Below, in pieces: positions 1 to 9,058 of a stretch of 64,000 nt of DNA. Within the stretch, counting starts at the first letter, position 1. Every line of letters begins with the position of its first letter. Source of the stretch: JAFGSI01 sp041287425 (lineage in GTDB: Bacteria > Chloroflexota > Anaerolineae > Anaerolineales > Villigracilaceae); assembly GCA_041287425.1 (NCBI GenBank), contig JBEULG010000016.1:67860-131859 (forward strand), in the 5' to 3' direction. The translations under genes were made by a program, and so were the position numbers. Below the pieces are notes generated by a model. The model saw nothing but the letters and a program-made list of their open reading frames with translations, made no database searches and was not told where the DNA came from.

Positions 1-2
1 GT

Positions 3-398
3 CTCTCCGAGCAGCGCGGCCGCAACGTCCTGCTGGTCTTCAACCGTGGCTTTGTCTGACCATTCTGCCAGCGGCACATGGCGCAGTTGCGCCAAGACTA
101 CGCGGAATTCAAGCAGCGGAACGCCGTCATCGTTGTCGTCGGCCCAGAAGATGCGGCGGCCTTCGCCCGTTACTTCAGTGCAAATGACCTGCCCTTCCTC
201 GGCCTGCCCGACCCGACCCATAGCGTGCTGAAACTGTATGGCCAGGAAGTCAACCTGTTCAAACTCGGCCGCATGCCCGCCCAGGTGCTGATTGACCGGC
301 ATGGCCTCGTCCGCTATGTTCACTACGGCCACTCGATGGCCAACATCCCCGCAAATGCCGAGATGCTCGCCCTGCTCGATGAACTGAATGCCGAATAA
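3..398 (+). CDS. Peroxiredoxin-like (AhpC/TSA family) protein, probable selenoprotein, 5' end outside window
   Basis: The frame runs open from the window edge, apart from one TGA at 57-59, to the TAA at 396-398. Around the TGA it reads RGFV-(TGA)-PFCQRHMAQLRQ. Members of this family have RGxxCPFC here, so the TGA sits exactly on the first, catalytic Cys of a CxxC, giving UPFC. The region after it (VVVGPEDAAAF, LYGQEVNLFKLGRMPAQ, HYGHSM) is intact and family-like, which argues against decay. A hairpin at 80-93 could act as the bacterial SECIS. An automatic caller would start at ATG 78 and lose the active site. It probably reduces peroxides or disulfides with a thioredoxin-like partner. The Sec reading is inference; selA, selB and selC are not in the window. 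Confidence 0.8.
80..93 (+). promoter_or_regulatory. Candidate bacterial SECIS hairpin
   Basis: GGCGC at 80-84 pairs with GCGCC at 89-93, leaving a four-base loop AGTT with G in its second position. The loop lies about 25 nt after the in-frame TGA at 57-59. Bacterial SECIS elements are known to lie within roughly 15-40 nt of the UGA, with a G among the first loop bases, so position and loop both fit. Folding and SelB binding are untested. Confidence 0.55.
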
Positions 399-544
399 CG
401 ACGGCTTCATCTTCCTCGACGGCGCGCCCTTGCACCTCCGCCTGAGGAGGAATTTGCCCATCCGGGCCGCACAGGCGCCGGGTCCATTTTGCGCGCCAGA
501 GGGAGACGTCTCTTTGAAGCCGGGATGACTCAGACGGAGCGGAG

Positions 545-550
545 TATAAT
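545..550 (+). promoter_or_regulatory. -10 box TATAAT upstream of the B3/B4 gene
   Basis: A perfect TATAAT lies 28 bp before ATG 578. No good -35 is seen at 17 bp spacing. Transcription would start near 557 and leave a leader of about 20 nt. Confidence 0.5.
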
Positions 551-577
551 TCGCCGAAATCTCCTGTGAGGCGCCTA

Positions 578-1294
578 ATGGCCGAACACTTCTATTCCAT
601 CTCTCCCGAAATCTTCCACATGTATCCGGGCTACGTCCGCGGCGTGGTCATCGCTTGCGGCGTGCACAATGGGCCTTCGCCCGAAGCATTGATTGGGCTG
701 CTGCGTCAGGCCGAGGCCTCGCTCCGGGAGCGGCTGAGGCTCGAGACAATCGCCGAAGAACCGCGCATCGCCGCCTGGCGCGAAGCCTACCGCCGGTTTG
801 GGGCCAAACCGTCGGAGTTCCGCTGTTCGGTCGAGGCCATGGCCCGCCGCGTCCTGCGGAATGAGCCTCTCCCCTCAATCAACGCCCTGGTGGACATTGG
901 CAACCTCGTCTCTTTGCGTCACCTCCTGCCGGCCGGCGGCCACGCCATTGACGTGCTGAGCGGCGACATCGAATTGCGCCTGGCCGGCGGCGCAGAGACC
1001 TTCGTCGCCTTCGGGACGAGCGAGGTGGAGCAGCCGTTGCCGGGCGAGGTGATTTTTGTCGAGGGGAATACCGTCCTGACCCGCCGCTGGACCTGGCGGC
1101 AGGCGAATCACACCCTGACGCTGCCCGAGACGACCGCGGTCGAATTCAACGTGGACGGCCTGCCGCCGGTGACACCGGCCGAGGTCGAGCAGGCCTGCGC
1201 CGAGGTCGTGGACTTGATCGGGCGCTTCTGCGGCGGGGAGGCGCGGGTCGAGATGCTTTCGGCGCAAAACCCGCGCATCCGGCTGATGGGATGA
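578..1294 (+). CDS. B3/B4 tRNA-binding domain protein
   Basis: A 238-aa protein resembling stand-alone B3/4 domains, the part of the phenylalanyl-tRNA synthetase beta chain that binds or edits tRNA. Typical stretches are WREAYRRFGAKPSEFRCSVE and the central INALVDIGNLVSLRHLLPAG, followed by the GGAETF and GEVIFVEG region. There is no signal peptide. ATG 578 was chosen because GAGG lies 6 nt before it and the -10 is close; an in-frame GTG at 566 is possible. It stands alone, ahead of a strong terminator. The true substrate of stand-alone members is not settled; editing of mischarged tRNA is inference. Confidence 0.75.
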   Translation: MAEHFYSISPEIFHMYPGYVRGVVIACGVHNGPSPEALIGLLRQAEASLRERLRLETIAEEPRIAAWREAYRRFGAKPSEFRCSVEAMARRVLRNEPLPSINALVDIGNLVSLRHLLPAGGHAIDVLSGDIELRLAGGAETFVAFGTSEVEQPLPGEVIFVEGNTVLTRRWTWRQANHTLTLPETTAVEFNVDGLPPVTPAEVEQACAEVVDLIGRFCGGEARVEMLSAQNPRIRLMG

Positions 1295-1333
1295 TGTGAC
1301 AGTCACCGGCGAGGTGACTGTCACATCCTTTTT
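1295..1333 (+). terminator. Rho-independent terminator
   Basis: TGTGACAGTCACC at 1295-1307 is perfectly complementary to 1313-1325 across the loop GGCGA, and TCCTTTTT follows. The 13-bp stem ends the B3/B4 gene and separates it from the convergent ftsZ, which stops at 1354. Confidence 0.85.
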
Positions 1334-1353
1334 CAGGGGATCAGGGGGAAATC

Positions 1354-2511
1354 CTAGCGGCGGTTGCGCAGGAAAGTTGGAATATCCAGGTTTTCGGTAT
1401 CGAAGGCCTGCGGCTGGAACTCACCGTTTTGCGGGGCTTCGGGGCGGGCCTCCACGCTGGCCATCTCCTCCGGGCGGCGGATGGCCGGCCGCGGCTCGAT
1501 GGCCCCCACCATCTGGCGGACGCTGGTTGGCCGCTGCACCACCCGGCGCGGCAGGCCAGAGCGTTCGAAGCCGGTGGCGATGACCGTCACCCGAATCTCG
1601 TCGCCCATCTCCGGGTCGATGACGGCCCCGAAGATCATGTTGACGTCCGGGTGGGCGGTCTCGCGGATGATGGCCGCCGCCTGGTTGACCTCGAACAGGG
1701 TCAGACTGGGGCCGCCGGTCACGTTGAACAGGACGCCGCGCGCCCCATCAATGGTGATGTCGAGCAGTTGGCTGGAAATGGCCTGTTCGGCGGCGAGGCG
1801 GGCGCGGTCCTCGCCCGAGGCGCGGCCGACCGCCATCAGCGCCGCGCCGCCCTCGCCCATGATGGTCTTGACATCCGCGAAGTCGAGGTTGATCAGACCG
1901 GGGACGGTGATGAGTTCGGAGATGCCGGCGATGCCCTGGCGCAGGACTTCATCGGCCACCTTGAAGGCATCCTGCAGGCTGGCGCGCTTGTCCACAATTT
2001 GCAGCAAGCGGTCGTTGGGGATGACGATGAGGGTATCGGCGTGCTCCTTGAGGCGGGCCATGCCGCTCTCGCAGGACTGCATACGTTTGTTGCCCTCGAA
2101 GGTAAAGGGACGGGTGACCACGCCGATGGTCAGCGCGCCGCACTCGCGGGCGATTTGAGCGACGATAGGCGCCGCGCCGGTGCCGGTCCCGCCGCCCAGC
2201 CCGGCGGTGACGAAGACCATGTCCGAGCCTTTCAGCACGGCATACAGGTCCTCGGCCGACTCTTCGGCAGATTTCTGGCCGATTTCCGGGTTGCCGCCGG
2301 CGCCCAGGCCGCGGGTCAATTTTTCGCCGATGCGGACGCGGGTGGGGGCCTTCGAAAGCAGCAACGCTTGGGCGTCGGTGTTGACGGCGACGAATTCGAC
2401 GCCCTGGATGCCTTCCTCAATCATCCGATTGACGGCATTGCAGCCGCCGCCGCCGACGCCGACGACCTTGATGCGGGCAAAACTTTCGGCTTGCATTTTC
2501 TTCGTGTCCAT
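1354..2511 (-). CDS. ftsZ: Cell division protein FtsZ
   Basis: 385 aa. Tubulin-like GTPase that forms the division ring in the cytoplasm. The N-terminal GTPase domain holds KVVGVGGGGCNAVNRM (residues 15-30) and the GTP loop GGGTGTG (106-112); NVTGGPSLTLFEV opens the C-terminal domain. After a variable linker comes a short tail, NLDIPTFLRNRR, the conserved peptide that binds FtsA and other partners. ATG 2511 was chosen over longer versions because AGGAGG lies just before it and FtsZ homology begins there. Last gene of the dcw operon, 59 nt after ftsA. Confidence 0.97.
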   Translation of the reverse strand: MDTKKMQAESFARIKVVGVGGGGCNAVNRMIEEGIQGVEFVAVNTDAQALLLSKAPTRVRIGEKLTRGLGAGGNPEIGQKSAEESAEDLYAVLKGSDMVFVTAGLGGGTGTGAAPIVAQIARECGALTIGVVTRPFTFEGNKRMQSCESGMARLKEHADTLIVIPNDRLLQIVDKRASLQDAFKVADEVLRQGIAGISELITVPGLINLDFADVKTIMGEGGAALMAVGRASGEDRARLAAEQAISSQLLDITIDGARGVLFNVTGGPSLTLFEVNQAAAIIRETAHPDVNMIFGAVIDPEMGDEIRVTVIATGFERSGLPRRVVQRPTSVRQMVGAIEPRPAIRRPEEMASVEARPEAPQNGEFQPQAFDTENLDIPTFLRNRR

Positions 2512-2570
2512 GCTGATCCTCCTGAAAGAAAACGGTTTCGTATCCACCGCCCGGGCGGCGGAGGGTGGAA

Positions 2571-3809
2571 CTAGGGAAGCAGCCGCCTGAGCCACTCCTT
2601 CAAGGCAGAAAAATCCGCCTGGCGTTCTCCCTGAGGAGCGCGGCGCGGCGAGCGCCGTCGGTGAGGTTTATCCTCGCCGGTCAGAGCGGCGGCCCAATAC
2701 AACAGACCGATGCTGGTCGAAAAGGCGGGCGAATGCAACTGGTCGACCAGCCCGACCAGGTTTTCCGGCTGGGCGGTGCGGACGGGCATGCCAAGCACCT
2801 GGGCGGCCAGTTGACGGATGCCGGGCAAGGCGCTGGTGCCGCCGGTCAGCACCATGCCGGCCGGCAGGAGACCATCGTAGCCGGAGCGTTTGATTTCCTG
2901 CAAAATCAGGGCAAAAATCTCTTCGACGCGCGCCTCGATGATGTGAGCCATGTCGTGACGGCTGATTTCGGCCGGGACGTCCTCGCCGAACACCTGCACC
3001 CTGAAAGTCTCCTCTGCGCCGACGCCCGCTTTCAGCGCGTAGCCGTGCTGTTTCTTGATTTCCTCGGCCTGCGAGATGGGCAGGCGCAGGCCATGGGCGA
3101 TGTCGTTGGTGATGTGGTTGCCGCCGACCGCCAGCACCATCGTGTGCCAGACGCTGCCATCCACATAGAGGGCCAGGTCGGTCGTCCCGCCGCCGATGTC
3201 GCAGACGGCCACGCCCATCTCGCGCTCGGCCGGCGTCAGGACGACATCGCCGGAGGCCAGCGGGTTGAGGACGAATTGAAGCACGTCCACGCCGGCCGCC
3301 CCTACCGCCTGGCGCAGATTCTCGACCGTAGCCTGGGCTGCAGTGATGATGTGCGCTTCCACTTCCAGGCGGTAGCCATGCATGCCCAGCGGTTGATGGA
3401 TGCCGTCCTGACCATCGACGCGGAAACCGCGCTGAACGATATGGATGATTTCGCGGTTGTGCGGAATGGCGACTGCCTGGGCGGCCTCCAGGGCACGGGC
3501 TACATCCATCTCATCGATGGCCTCACCAGCGACGGCTGCCACGCCGCGGCTGTTGATGGAGGCCACGTGCGCCCCTGCCAGGCTGACGACCGCGCCGGTG
3601 ATTTCCACGCCCGACGTGTACTCGGCCTTTTCCACCGAGCGGGTGATGGCCTGCGAGGCGGCGTTCAGGTCCACAATCACGCCTTTCTTGATGCCGTCGG
3701 ACGGTTCGATGCCCACCCCCAGGATGCGGATGCGTTCTGCCTCTACCCGCCCGACCAGGGTGCAGATTTTGGTCGTACCGACGTCAATGCCGACAACAAT
3801 ATCGTCCAT
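2571..3809 (-). CDS. ftsA: Cell division protein FtsA
   Basis: 412 aa. Actin-like ATPase that anchors FtsZ to the membrane. It starts with VVGIDVGTTKICTLVG (phosphate 1 loop), has the phosphate 2 motif VAVCDIGGGTTDLALY in the middle and VLTGGTSALPGIRQLA as the adenosine motif. The C terminus, FSALKEWLRRLLP, is a short amphipathic helix after a basic linker, the expected membrane-targeting sequence. It starts 5 nt after the ftsQ stop and lies directly before ftsZ. Confidence 0.96.
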   Translation of the reverse strand: MDDIVVGIDVGTTKICTLVGRVEAERIRILGVGIEPSDGIKKGVIVDLNAASQAITRSVEKAEYTSGVEITGAVVSLAGAHVASINSRGVAAVAGEAIDEMDVARALEAAQAVAIPHNREIIHIVQRGFRVDGQDGIHQPLGMHGYRLEVEAHIITAAQATVENLRQAVGAAGVDVLQFVLNPLASGDVVLTPAEREMGVAVCDIGGGTTDLALYVDGSVWHTMVLAVGGNHITNDIAHGLRLPISQAEEIKKQHGYALKAGVGAEETFRVQVFGEDVPAEISRHDMAHIIEARVEEIFALILQEIKRSGYDGLLPAGMVLTGGTSALPGIRQLAAQVLGMPVRTAQPENLVGLVDQLHSPAFSTSIGLLYWAAALTGEDKPHRRRSPRRAPQGERQADFSALKEWLRRLLP

Positions 3810-3814
3810 GGCTG

Positions 3815-4885
3815 CTACTTGTAGTAAGGAGCGTGCAGGTATTCCATGCTGATGAGTGAAGGCCGGATGCCCTGCGCGCTGAGGGTTTCGACGACCGTCT
3901 GATAGACCTGAAGTTTCGCGGCGATGTCTTGCGTATCCGGGCCGAAATAGACCATCCAGCCGCGCCCATCTTGCCAGCCGATGCCGTAGCGCGGGTCGTA
4001 AATCATCGGCGCGCCGGCGGGCAGGTAAGGCGCCAGGGTCAGCATGGCCTGGACAATTTCCGGCGCCAGGTAGGGGCGCTCGTAGGGAGGCGTATCCATG
4101 CCGATGGCGACAGGCGGCGGGCTGCCGCTTGCCGTGACTACCAACAACCCCTCAGCACTGCCGCGCGGCGGGAAGGCGACGCCGTTCCGGTCCAGCCAGG
4201 CCAATGCCTCGCCTTGATACCAGGCGATGACCGGAGTGCGCTCGGCCACCTCGATGACGATTTGGTTGGGGAAGCCGACATGCACCTCCACCGCCTCGAG
4301 GTCGAGGTAGGTGGCCCGCAAGATGGTCTCGATGCGTTCCGGCACAGCCAGGAAGATCGGTTGGCCCGTCATACGGACGGCAGCCTCGATCTCGGCTGCC
4401 CCCAGGCGCTGGTTGCCACGAATCTGCACTCCGCTGACGGTGAACATGGCCGAGGTCCACATCGTATAGAGCAGGAAAACCAGGCCGAGGGTCAACAGGC
4501 CGGAGAGCCAGCGCGGGCCGAATCGCGGCAGGCTGAGGGCGGGAGCATGCACCTCGGCGCGGCCCAGGCTGAGGGTCAGGTCGTATTGCTGACGGCGCTT
4601 CTGGCGAGGGGCCGGCTTGGGCCGCGCCGGCCGCTGGCGGGGCGGTTTCTTGTAAACCGGCTCAAGGGCGCGCCGCCGCTCTGCTTCCGGTTCGACAGGC
4701 AGAAGAAGCGTCTGGGGGCGATAAGCGGGGCGCGGGGCGACCGGTCTGACACGTTCCCTCCGCCGGCTGCGGGGAGCGGGCGTCTCCTCTTCCAGGCGGA
4801 CGGTCTCGGCCGGCAGGCGGCGGGACGGCTTCCTGCGGTCGGGAATGCGCACGAAGGGGGAGGTGGGCTGGTCGCGGCGGGTCAT
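3815..4885 (-). CDS. ftsQ: Cell division protein FtsQ/DivIB
   Basis: 356 aa. Bitopic divisome protein. A long Arg/Pro-rich cytoplasmic N-terminus of about 120 residues is followed by one membrane helix (GLLTLGLVFLLYTMW) and an outer POTRA domain beginning FTVSGVQIRGNQRLGAAEIE. The FtsQ beta domain follows, with VEVAERTPVIAWY-type spacing. ATG 4885 was chosen because GGAGGAG precedes it and it overlaps the ddl stop in an ATGA. An upstream in-frame start would run inside ddl. The long basic N-terminus is larger than in most FtsQ proteins. Confidence 0.9.
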   Translation of the reverse strand: MTRRDQPTSPFVRIPDRRKPSRRLPAETVRLEEETPAPRSRRRERVRPVAPRPAYRPQTLLLPVEPEAERRRALEPVYKKPPRQRPARPKPAPRQKRRQQYDLTLSLGRAEVHAPALSLPRFGPRWLSGLLTLGLVFLLYTMWTSAMFTVSGVQIRGNQRLGAAEIEAAVRMTGQPIFLAVPERIETILRATYLDLEAVEVHVGFPNQIVIEVAERTPVIAWYQGEALAWLDRNGVAFPPRGSAEGLLVVTASGSPPPVAIGMDTPPYERPYLAPEIVQAMLTLAPYLPAGAPMIYDPRYGIGWQDGRGWMVYFGPDTQDIAAKLQVYQTVVETLSAQGIRPSLISMEYLHAPYYK

Positions 4886-5984
4886 GCGCTCCTCCGGAAG
4901 CGGCGTTCGGTGCGGTCGCGTTCGGCTTTGCGTTCCAGCGCCAGTTCGATCAGACGGTCCACCAGTTGCGGATAGGGTAAACCGGAGGCCTCCCAAAGTT
5001 TGGGATACATGCTGATGCTGGTGAAACCGGGGATGGTGTTGACTTCGTTCAAGTAAACGCGGCCGGTGTTCTTTTCCAAGAAGAAATCCACCCGCGCCAT
5101 ACCGGCGCAGTCAATGGCCGCGTAGGCTTTGACGGCCAGGGCGCGGATTTGTTCGGCGGTGTCCTCCGGCAGGGGAGCGGGGATGAGCAGACCGGAGGTG
5201 CCGTCGAGGTATTTCGACTCATACGAATAGAATTCCCGGCTGGGCAGGATTTCCCCCGGCACGGAAGCCTGCGGGGTGTCGTTGCCCAACACCGAGACTT
5301 CGATTTCGCGGGCCTCCACGCCGCGCTCGACCAGGACGCGCCGGTCATAGACGGCGGCCTCCAGCAGGCCCTCGCCCAGGTCGGCCCGGCTGCGGCACTT
5401 GCTGATGCCGACCGAGGAGCCGAGGTTGGCCGGTTTGACGAACAAGGGGTAAGGGCCGACCGATTCGGCCTGCGCCAGAGCGGCCGGCATATCGTTCTCG
5501 ATTTGGGAACGCAGGAGCAGGGTCGATTCGACCACCGGCACGCCGATGGCGCGCATGACTTCCTTGAAGACTCCTTTGTCCATGCCGAGCGCCGAACCGG
5601 TCACGCCGGCACCTACATAGGCCAGGTCGGCCATTTCGAGCAGGCCCTGCAGGCTGCCGTCCTCGCCGTAGGTGCCGTGCAGGACGGGGAAGACCACGTC
5701 CAGCGGAGTAATCAGGTCCAGCCCGCCCGGGCGCAACGCATACAGGCCGGGGCGCGACGGGTCGGGCAGGATGGTGCAGGGGGTCAGGCCGGCGGTCTCG
5801 CCGCTTTCGAGGGCCTGACGAGCGTTAGGGCCGGTGAACCAGGCCCCGGCGTGGGTGATGCCGACCTGGTGAACCTCATAACGGGCCGGATCGAGCACTT
5901 CCAGCACCGAGCGCGCCGATTGCAGCGAAACCTCGTGTTCGCCTGACCTTCCACCAAACAGGACTGCAATGCGCATTTTGTTGT

Positions 5985-5988
<4 letters not shown>
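4882..5988 (-). CDS. ddl: D-alanine--D-alanine ligase
   Basis: 368 aa. ATP-grasp enzyme joining two D-Ala for the peptidoglycan pentapeptide. It begins MRIAVLFGGRSGEHEVSLQSA, the standard Ddl N-terminus. GVPVVES, PLFVKPANLGSSVGISKCR (ATP-binding loop), GREIEVSVLGN-type and YLNEVNTIPGFTSISMYPKL (metal and product site) follow in order. The chosen start makes an ATGA overlap with the murB stop; ATG 6000 inside murB is an alternative. The gene ends overlapping ftsQ by 4 nt, so translation is probably coupled. Confidence 0.95.
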
Positions 5989-6911
<923 letters not shown>

Positions 6912-6935
6912 AGCAGCGCGGCAAGCCAGAGACGG

Positions 6936-7130
6936 CTAGAAGTAGCCTCCGTGACCTTCTTCGCTCTTCAGGTAGCCGATGAGTTTGTGGACGGCCTTGC
7001 GCATCTCCTCGGGCGGCTGGTCGGCCGGTTTGCGGCGCAGCGGGTCGGGAGAGGGGATGTCGCCCAGCACCATTTTGATGGGCGGCAGGGCCAGGGTCTC
7101 GGATTTGAACACACGGGTCTTCTTAGTCAT
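6936..7130 (-). CDS. Small uncharacterised protein in the dcw operon
   Basis: 64 aa, soluble, no signal or membrane segment. It starts MTKKTRVFKSETLALPPIK, has a Pro-rich middle (PSPDPLRRKPADQPPEE), then a helical segment MRKAVHKLIGYLKSE, and ends GHGGYF. ATG 7130 overlaps the murC stop by 8 nt, and murB begins 24 nt after its end, so it sits inside the operon in phase with neighbours. I do not recognise a family. A small division or wall-synthesis accessory is possible but unproven. A longer version from 7190 would lie inside murC and is unlikely. Confidence 0.6.
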   Translation of the reverse strand: MTKKTRVFKSETLALPPIKMVLGDIPSPDPLRRKPADQPPEEMRKAVHKLIGYLKSEEGHGGYF

Positions 7131-8520
7131 GCGGAACCTCGCTTTCTGCAAGACGGTCCAGCACTTGCGTGCTGATCTGGTCGGCGTCACCGGCAGACAG
7201 GACGAGCAGAACGTCGCCGGGACGGAGATGGTCGAGGAGATAAGCGCTGACGGCGCCGAGTTCGGCGATGAAGTGCGCCGAAGGGCGGTTCATCGCAGCG
7301 ACGATTTCTCTGGCCGAGAAATCCTGTTTGGGTTCGCGGGCGGCGTAGATTTCGGTGACGATGACCTGGTCGGCATCCTCGAAGGCGCCGACGAATCCGT
7401 CGAAGAGGGCGCGCGTCCGTGAGTAGGTGTGCGGCTGCCAGACGGCCCACAGCCGGCGGCCCGGATAGCGGGCGCGGGCAGCCGAAAGCGTGGCGCGGAT
7501 TTCGGTCGGGTGATGAGCGTAATCGTCCACGACGGTCACGCCGCCTCTCTCGCCGCGCACCTCGAAGCGGCGGCCGGCGCCGCTGAACGTGCTCAGCGCC
7601 TCGGCCGCTTGTTCGAGCGGGAGGCCGAGCAGTTTGGCGACCGTCAGCGCCGCCAGGGCGTTGCGCACGTTGTGCAGGCCGGGCACCTGCAAATCAACGA
7701 TGGCCGCTTTGCCGATGACCGAGGCACTGAAGGTGAAGCCGCCGCGTTCGTTGGCAACCAGCATGGTGGCAAAGGCGTCCGGCTTGCGGTCGCATTCGGC
7801 CGTCCGGGGGCGCAAAGCGTAGGCGAGCACGTTGCGGCCGCTTTTCTCGACCTCGTCCATCAGGCGGCAGGCGCCGGGGTCCTCGCCGCAAGCCACCAGG
7901 AGGCCGGTGGGGGGAAGCAGGCGGGCAAAGTCGAGGAAAGCCTGCTGAAAATCCTCCGGCGTGGGGTAGCAGTCGGGGTGATCGTGTTCGATGTTGGTAA
8001 TCACTTCGATGACCGGTTTGAGGCCCAGAAACATGTGGTCATATTCGTCGGCCTCGATGACGAAGAAATCGCCCTCGCCGGCGCGGGCATTGACGCCCAG
8101 GTTGTTCAACACGCCGCCGACGATGAAGGTCGGGTCGGTTTTGGCCTCGCTCAACACCCAGGCAATCATGGCAGTGGTGGTGGTCTTGCCGTGCGTGCCG
8201 GCGACGGCGATGCCGGTGCGGCCGGTCATCAATTCGCCCAGGAAGTCGGCCCGTTTGAGGACCGGGATGCCGGCGGCGCGGGCGGCCAGGACCTCAGGGT
8301 TGTCATCGGGGATGGCGGACGAGCGCACCACCACATCGGCGGCGGCGACGTTCTCCGGGCGGTGGCCGATCATGATGGTCGCCCCAGCCGCCTGAAGGTC
8401 GCGCAGGATGGGCGCGGCCAGCCGGTCCGAGCCGCTCACCCGGTATCCCATTTCCAACAGGACACGGGCGATGGCCGAGAGGCCGCTCCCACCGATGCCG
8501 ATGAGGTGAACGCGTTTCAT
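7123..8520 (-). CDS. murC: UDP-N-acetylmuramate--L-alanine ligase
   Basis: 465 aa. Adds the first stem-peptide residue, L-Ala, to UDP-MurNAc. It opens with a dinucleotide-like fold, RVHLIGIGGSGLSAIARVLL, and has the ATP loop AVAGTHGKTTTTAM. Further Mur ligase motifs are IEADEYDHMFLGLKP, ITNIEHDHPDCY, VPGLHNVRNALAAL and VVDDYAHHPTEI. The C-terminal domain contains LWAVWQPHTYSRTRAL. Length is normal. It follows a CvpA-like membrane gene by 7 nt and overlaps the 64-aa gene. Confidence 0.96.
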   Translation of the reverse strand: MKRVHLIGIGGSGLSAIARVLLEMGYRVSGSDRLAAPILRDLQAAGATIMIGHRPENVAAADVVVRSSAIPDDNPEVLAARAAGIPVLKRADFLGELMTGRTGIAVAGTHGKTTTTAMIAWVLSEAKTDPTFIVGGVLNNLGVNARAGEGDFFVIEADEYDHMFLGLKPVIEVITNIEHDHPDCYPTPEDFQQAFLDFARLLPPTGLLVACGEDPGACRLMDEVEKSGRNVLAYALRPRTAECDRKPDAFATMLVANERGGFTFSASVIGKAAIVDLQVPGLHNVRNALAALTVAKLLGLPLEQAAEALSTFSGAGRRFEVRGERGGVTVVDDYAHHPTEIRATLSAARARYPGRRLWAVWQPHTYSRTRALFDGFVGAFEDADQVIVTEIYAAREPKQDFSAREIVAAMNRPSAHFIAELGAVSAYLLDHLRPGDVLLVLSAGDADQISTQVLDRLAESEVPHD

Positions 8521-8527
8521 CCTGCTC

Positions 8528-9058
8528 CTAGATGAACACGACGATAACGAAAATGAAAGCCAGCACCACCGCGAAGTAAATGGTCGGTTCGCCCATCACG
8601 CGCGGCGGCAGATATTCAACCAGTTTCAGGGCCGCCTCGCCCATGGGGGTGCCGGGGATGGGAGGGCTGATGGTGGCAAAAGGATATTGGGCGTTGTGCA
8701 TGAAGTGCCAAATCGAGCCGATGATGAGATAACCGTTCAAGGCGCCCAGGAAGATGCCCAGCAGCGTATCTTGCAATTTTTCGCGCGTCATCTTGGCAGC
8801 AAAGCGCGGGATGTTGGGGGTTTGATAGCCGAAGAAGACCAGGACGATGACGATGATGGCACGCAGCCAGAACGAGAACTTGGCATCCCCGGCCATCAGG
8901 TCCGAGATGAAGGAGACATAGCGTTCGAGAAGAGCGGTGAAAGTCAGGGCCAGGATGACGCTGAAGGAGACCAGCAACTCACGCGCCCAGCCGCGCATGG
9001 CGCCGATGACGCCAAAGAGCACCACATACATCCAAAAGATGAAGGTCAGGCTAACCAC
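8528..9058 (-). CDS. CvpA-like integral membrane protein
   Basis: 176 aa with four or five hydrophobic segments, near residues 4-22, 28-45, 66-80, 100-120 and 158-176. The first helix ends IGAMRGWARELLV, the pattern of CvpA family proteins (FxxGxxRGxxREL). The gene overlaps the murG stop by 8 nt and is followed closely by murC, so it is embedded in the dcw operon. CvpA proteins are linked to envelope integrity and colicin V export; a role in wall assembly here is inference from position. Very hydrophobic C-terminus. Confidence 0.6.
   Translation of the reverse strand: MVSLTFIFWMYVVLFGVIGAMRGWARELLVSFSVILALTFTALLERYVSFISDLMAGDAKFSFWLRAIIVIVLVFFGYQTPNIPRFAAKMTREKLQDTLLGIFLGALNGYLIIGSIWHFMHNAQYPFATISPPIPGTPMGEAALKLVEYLPPRVMGEPTIYFAVVLAFIFVIVVFI

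Noticed and set aside
2565..3824. Long plus-strand ORF antisense to ftsA, and similar long antisense frames across the dcw operon
   Set aside because: Their reading is only the GC-rich shadow of clear Mur/Fts genes; composition is His/Gln/Gly/Ala-rich with no family features.
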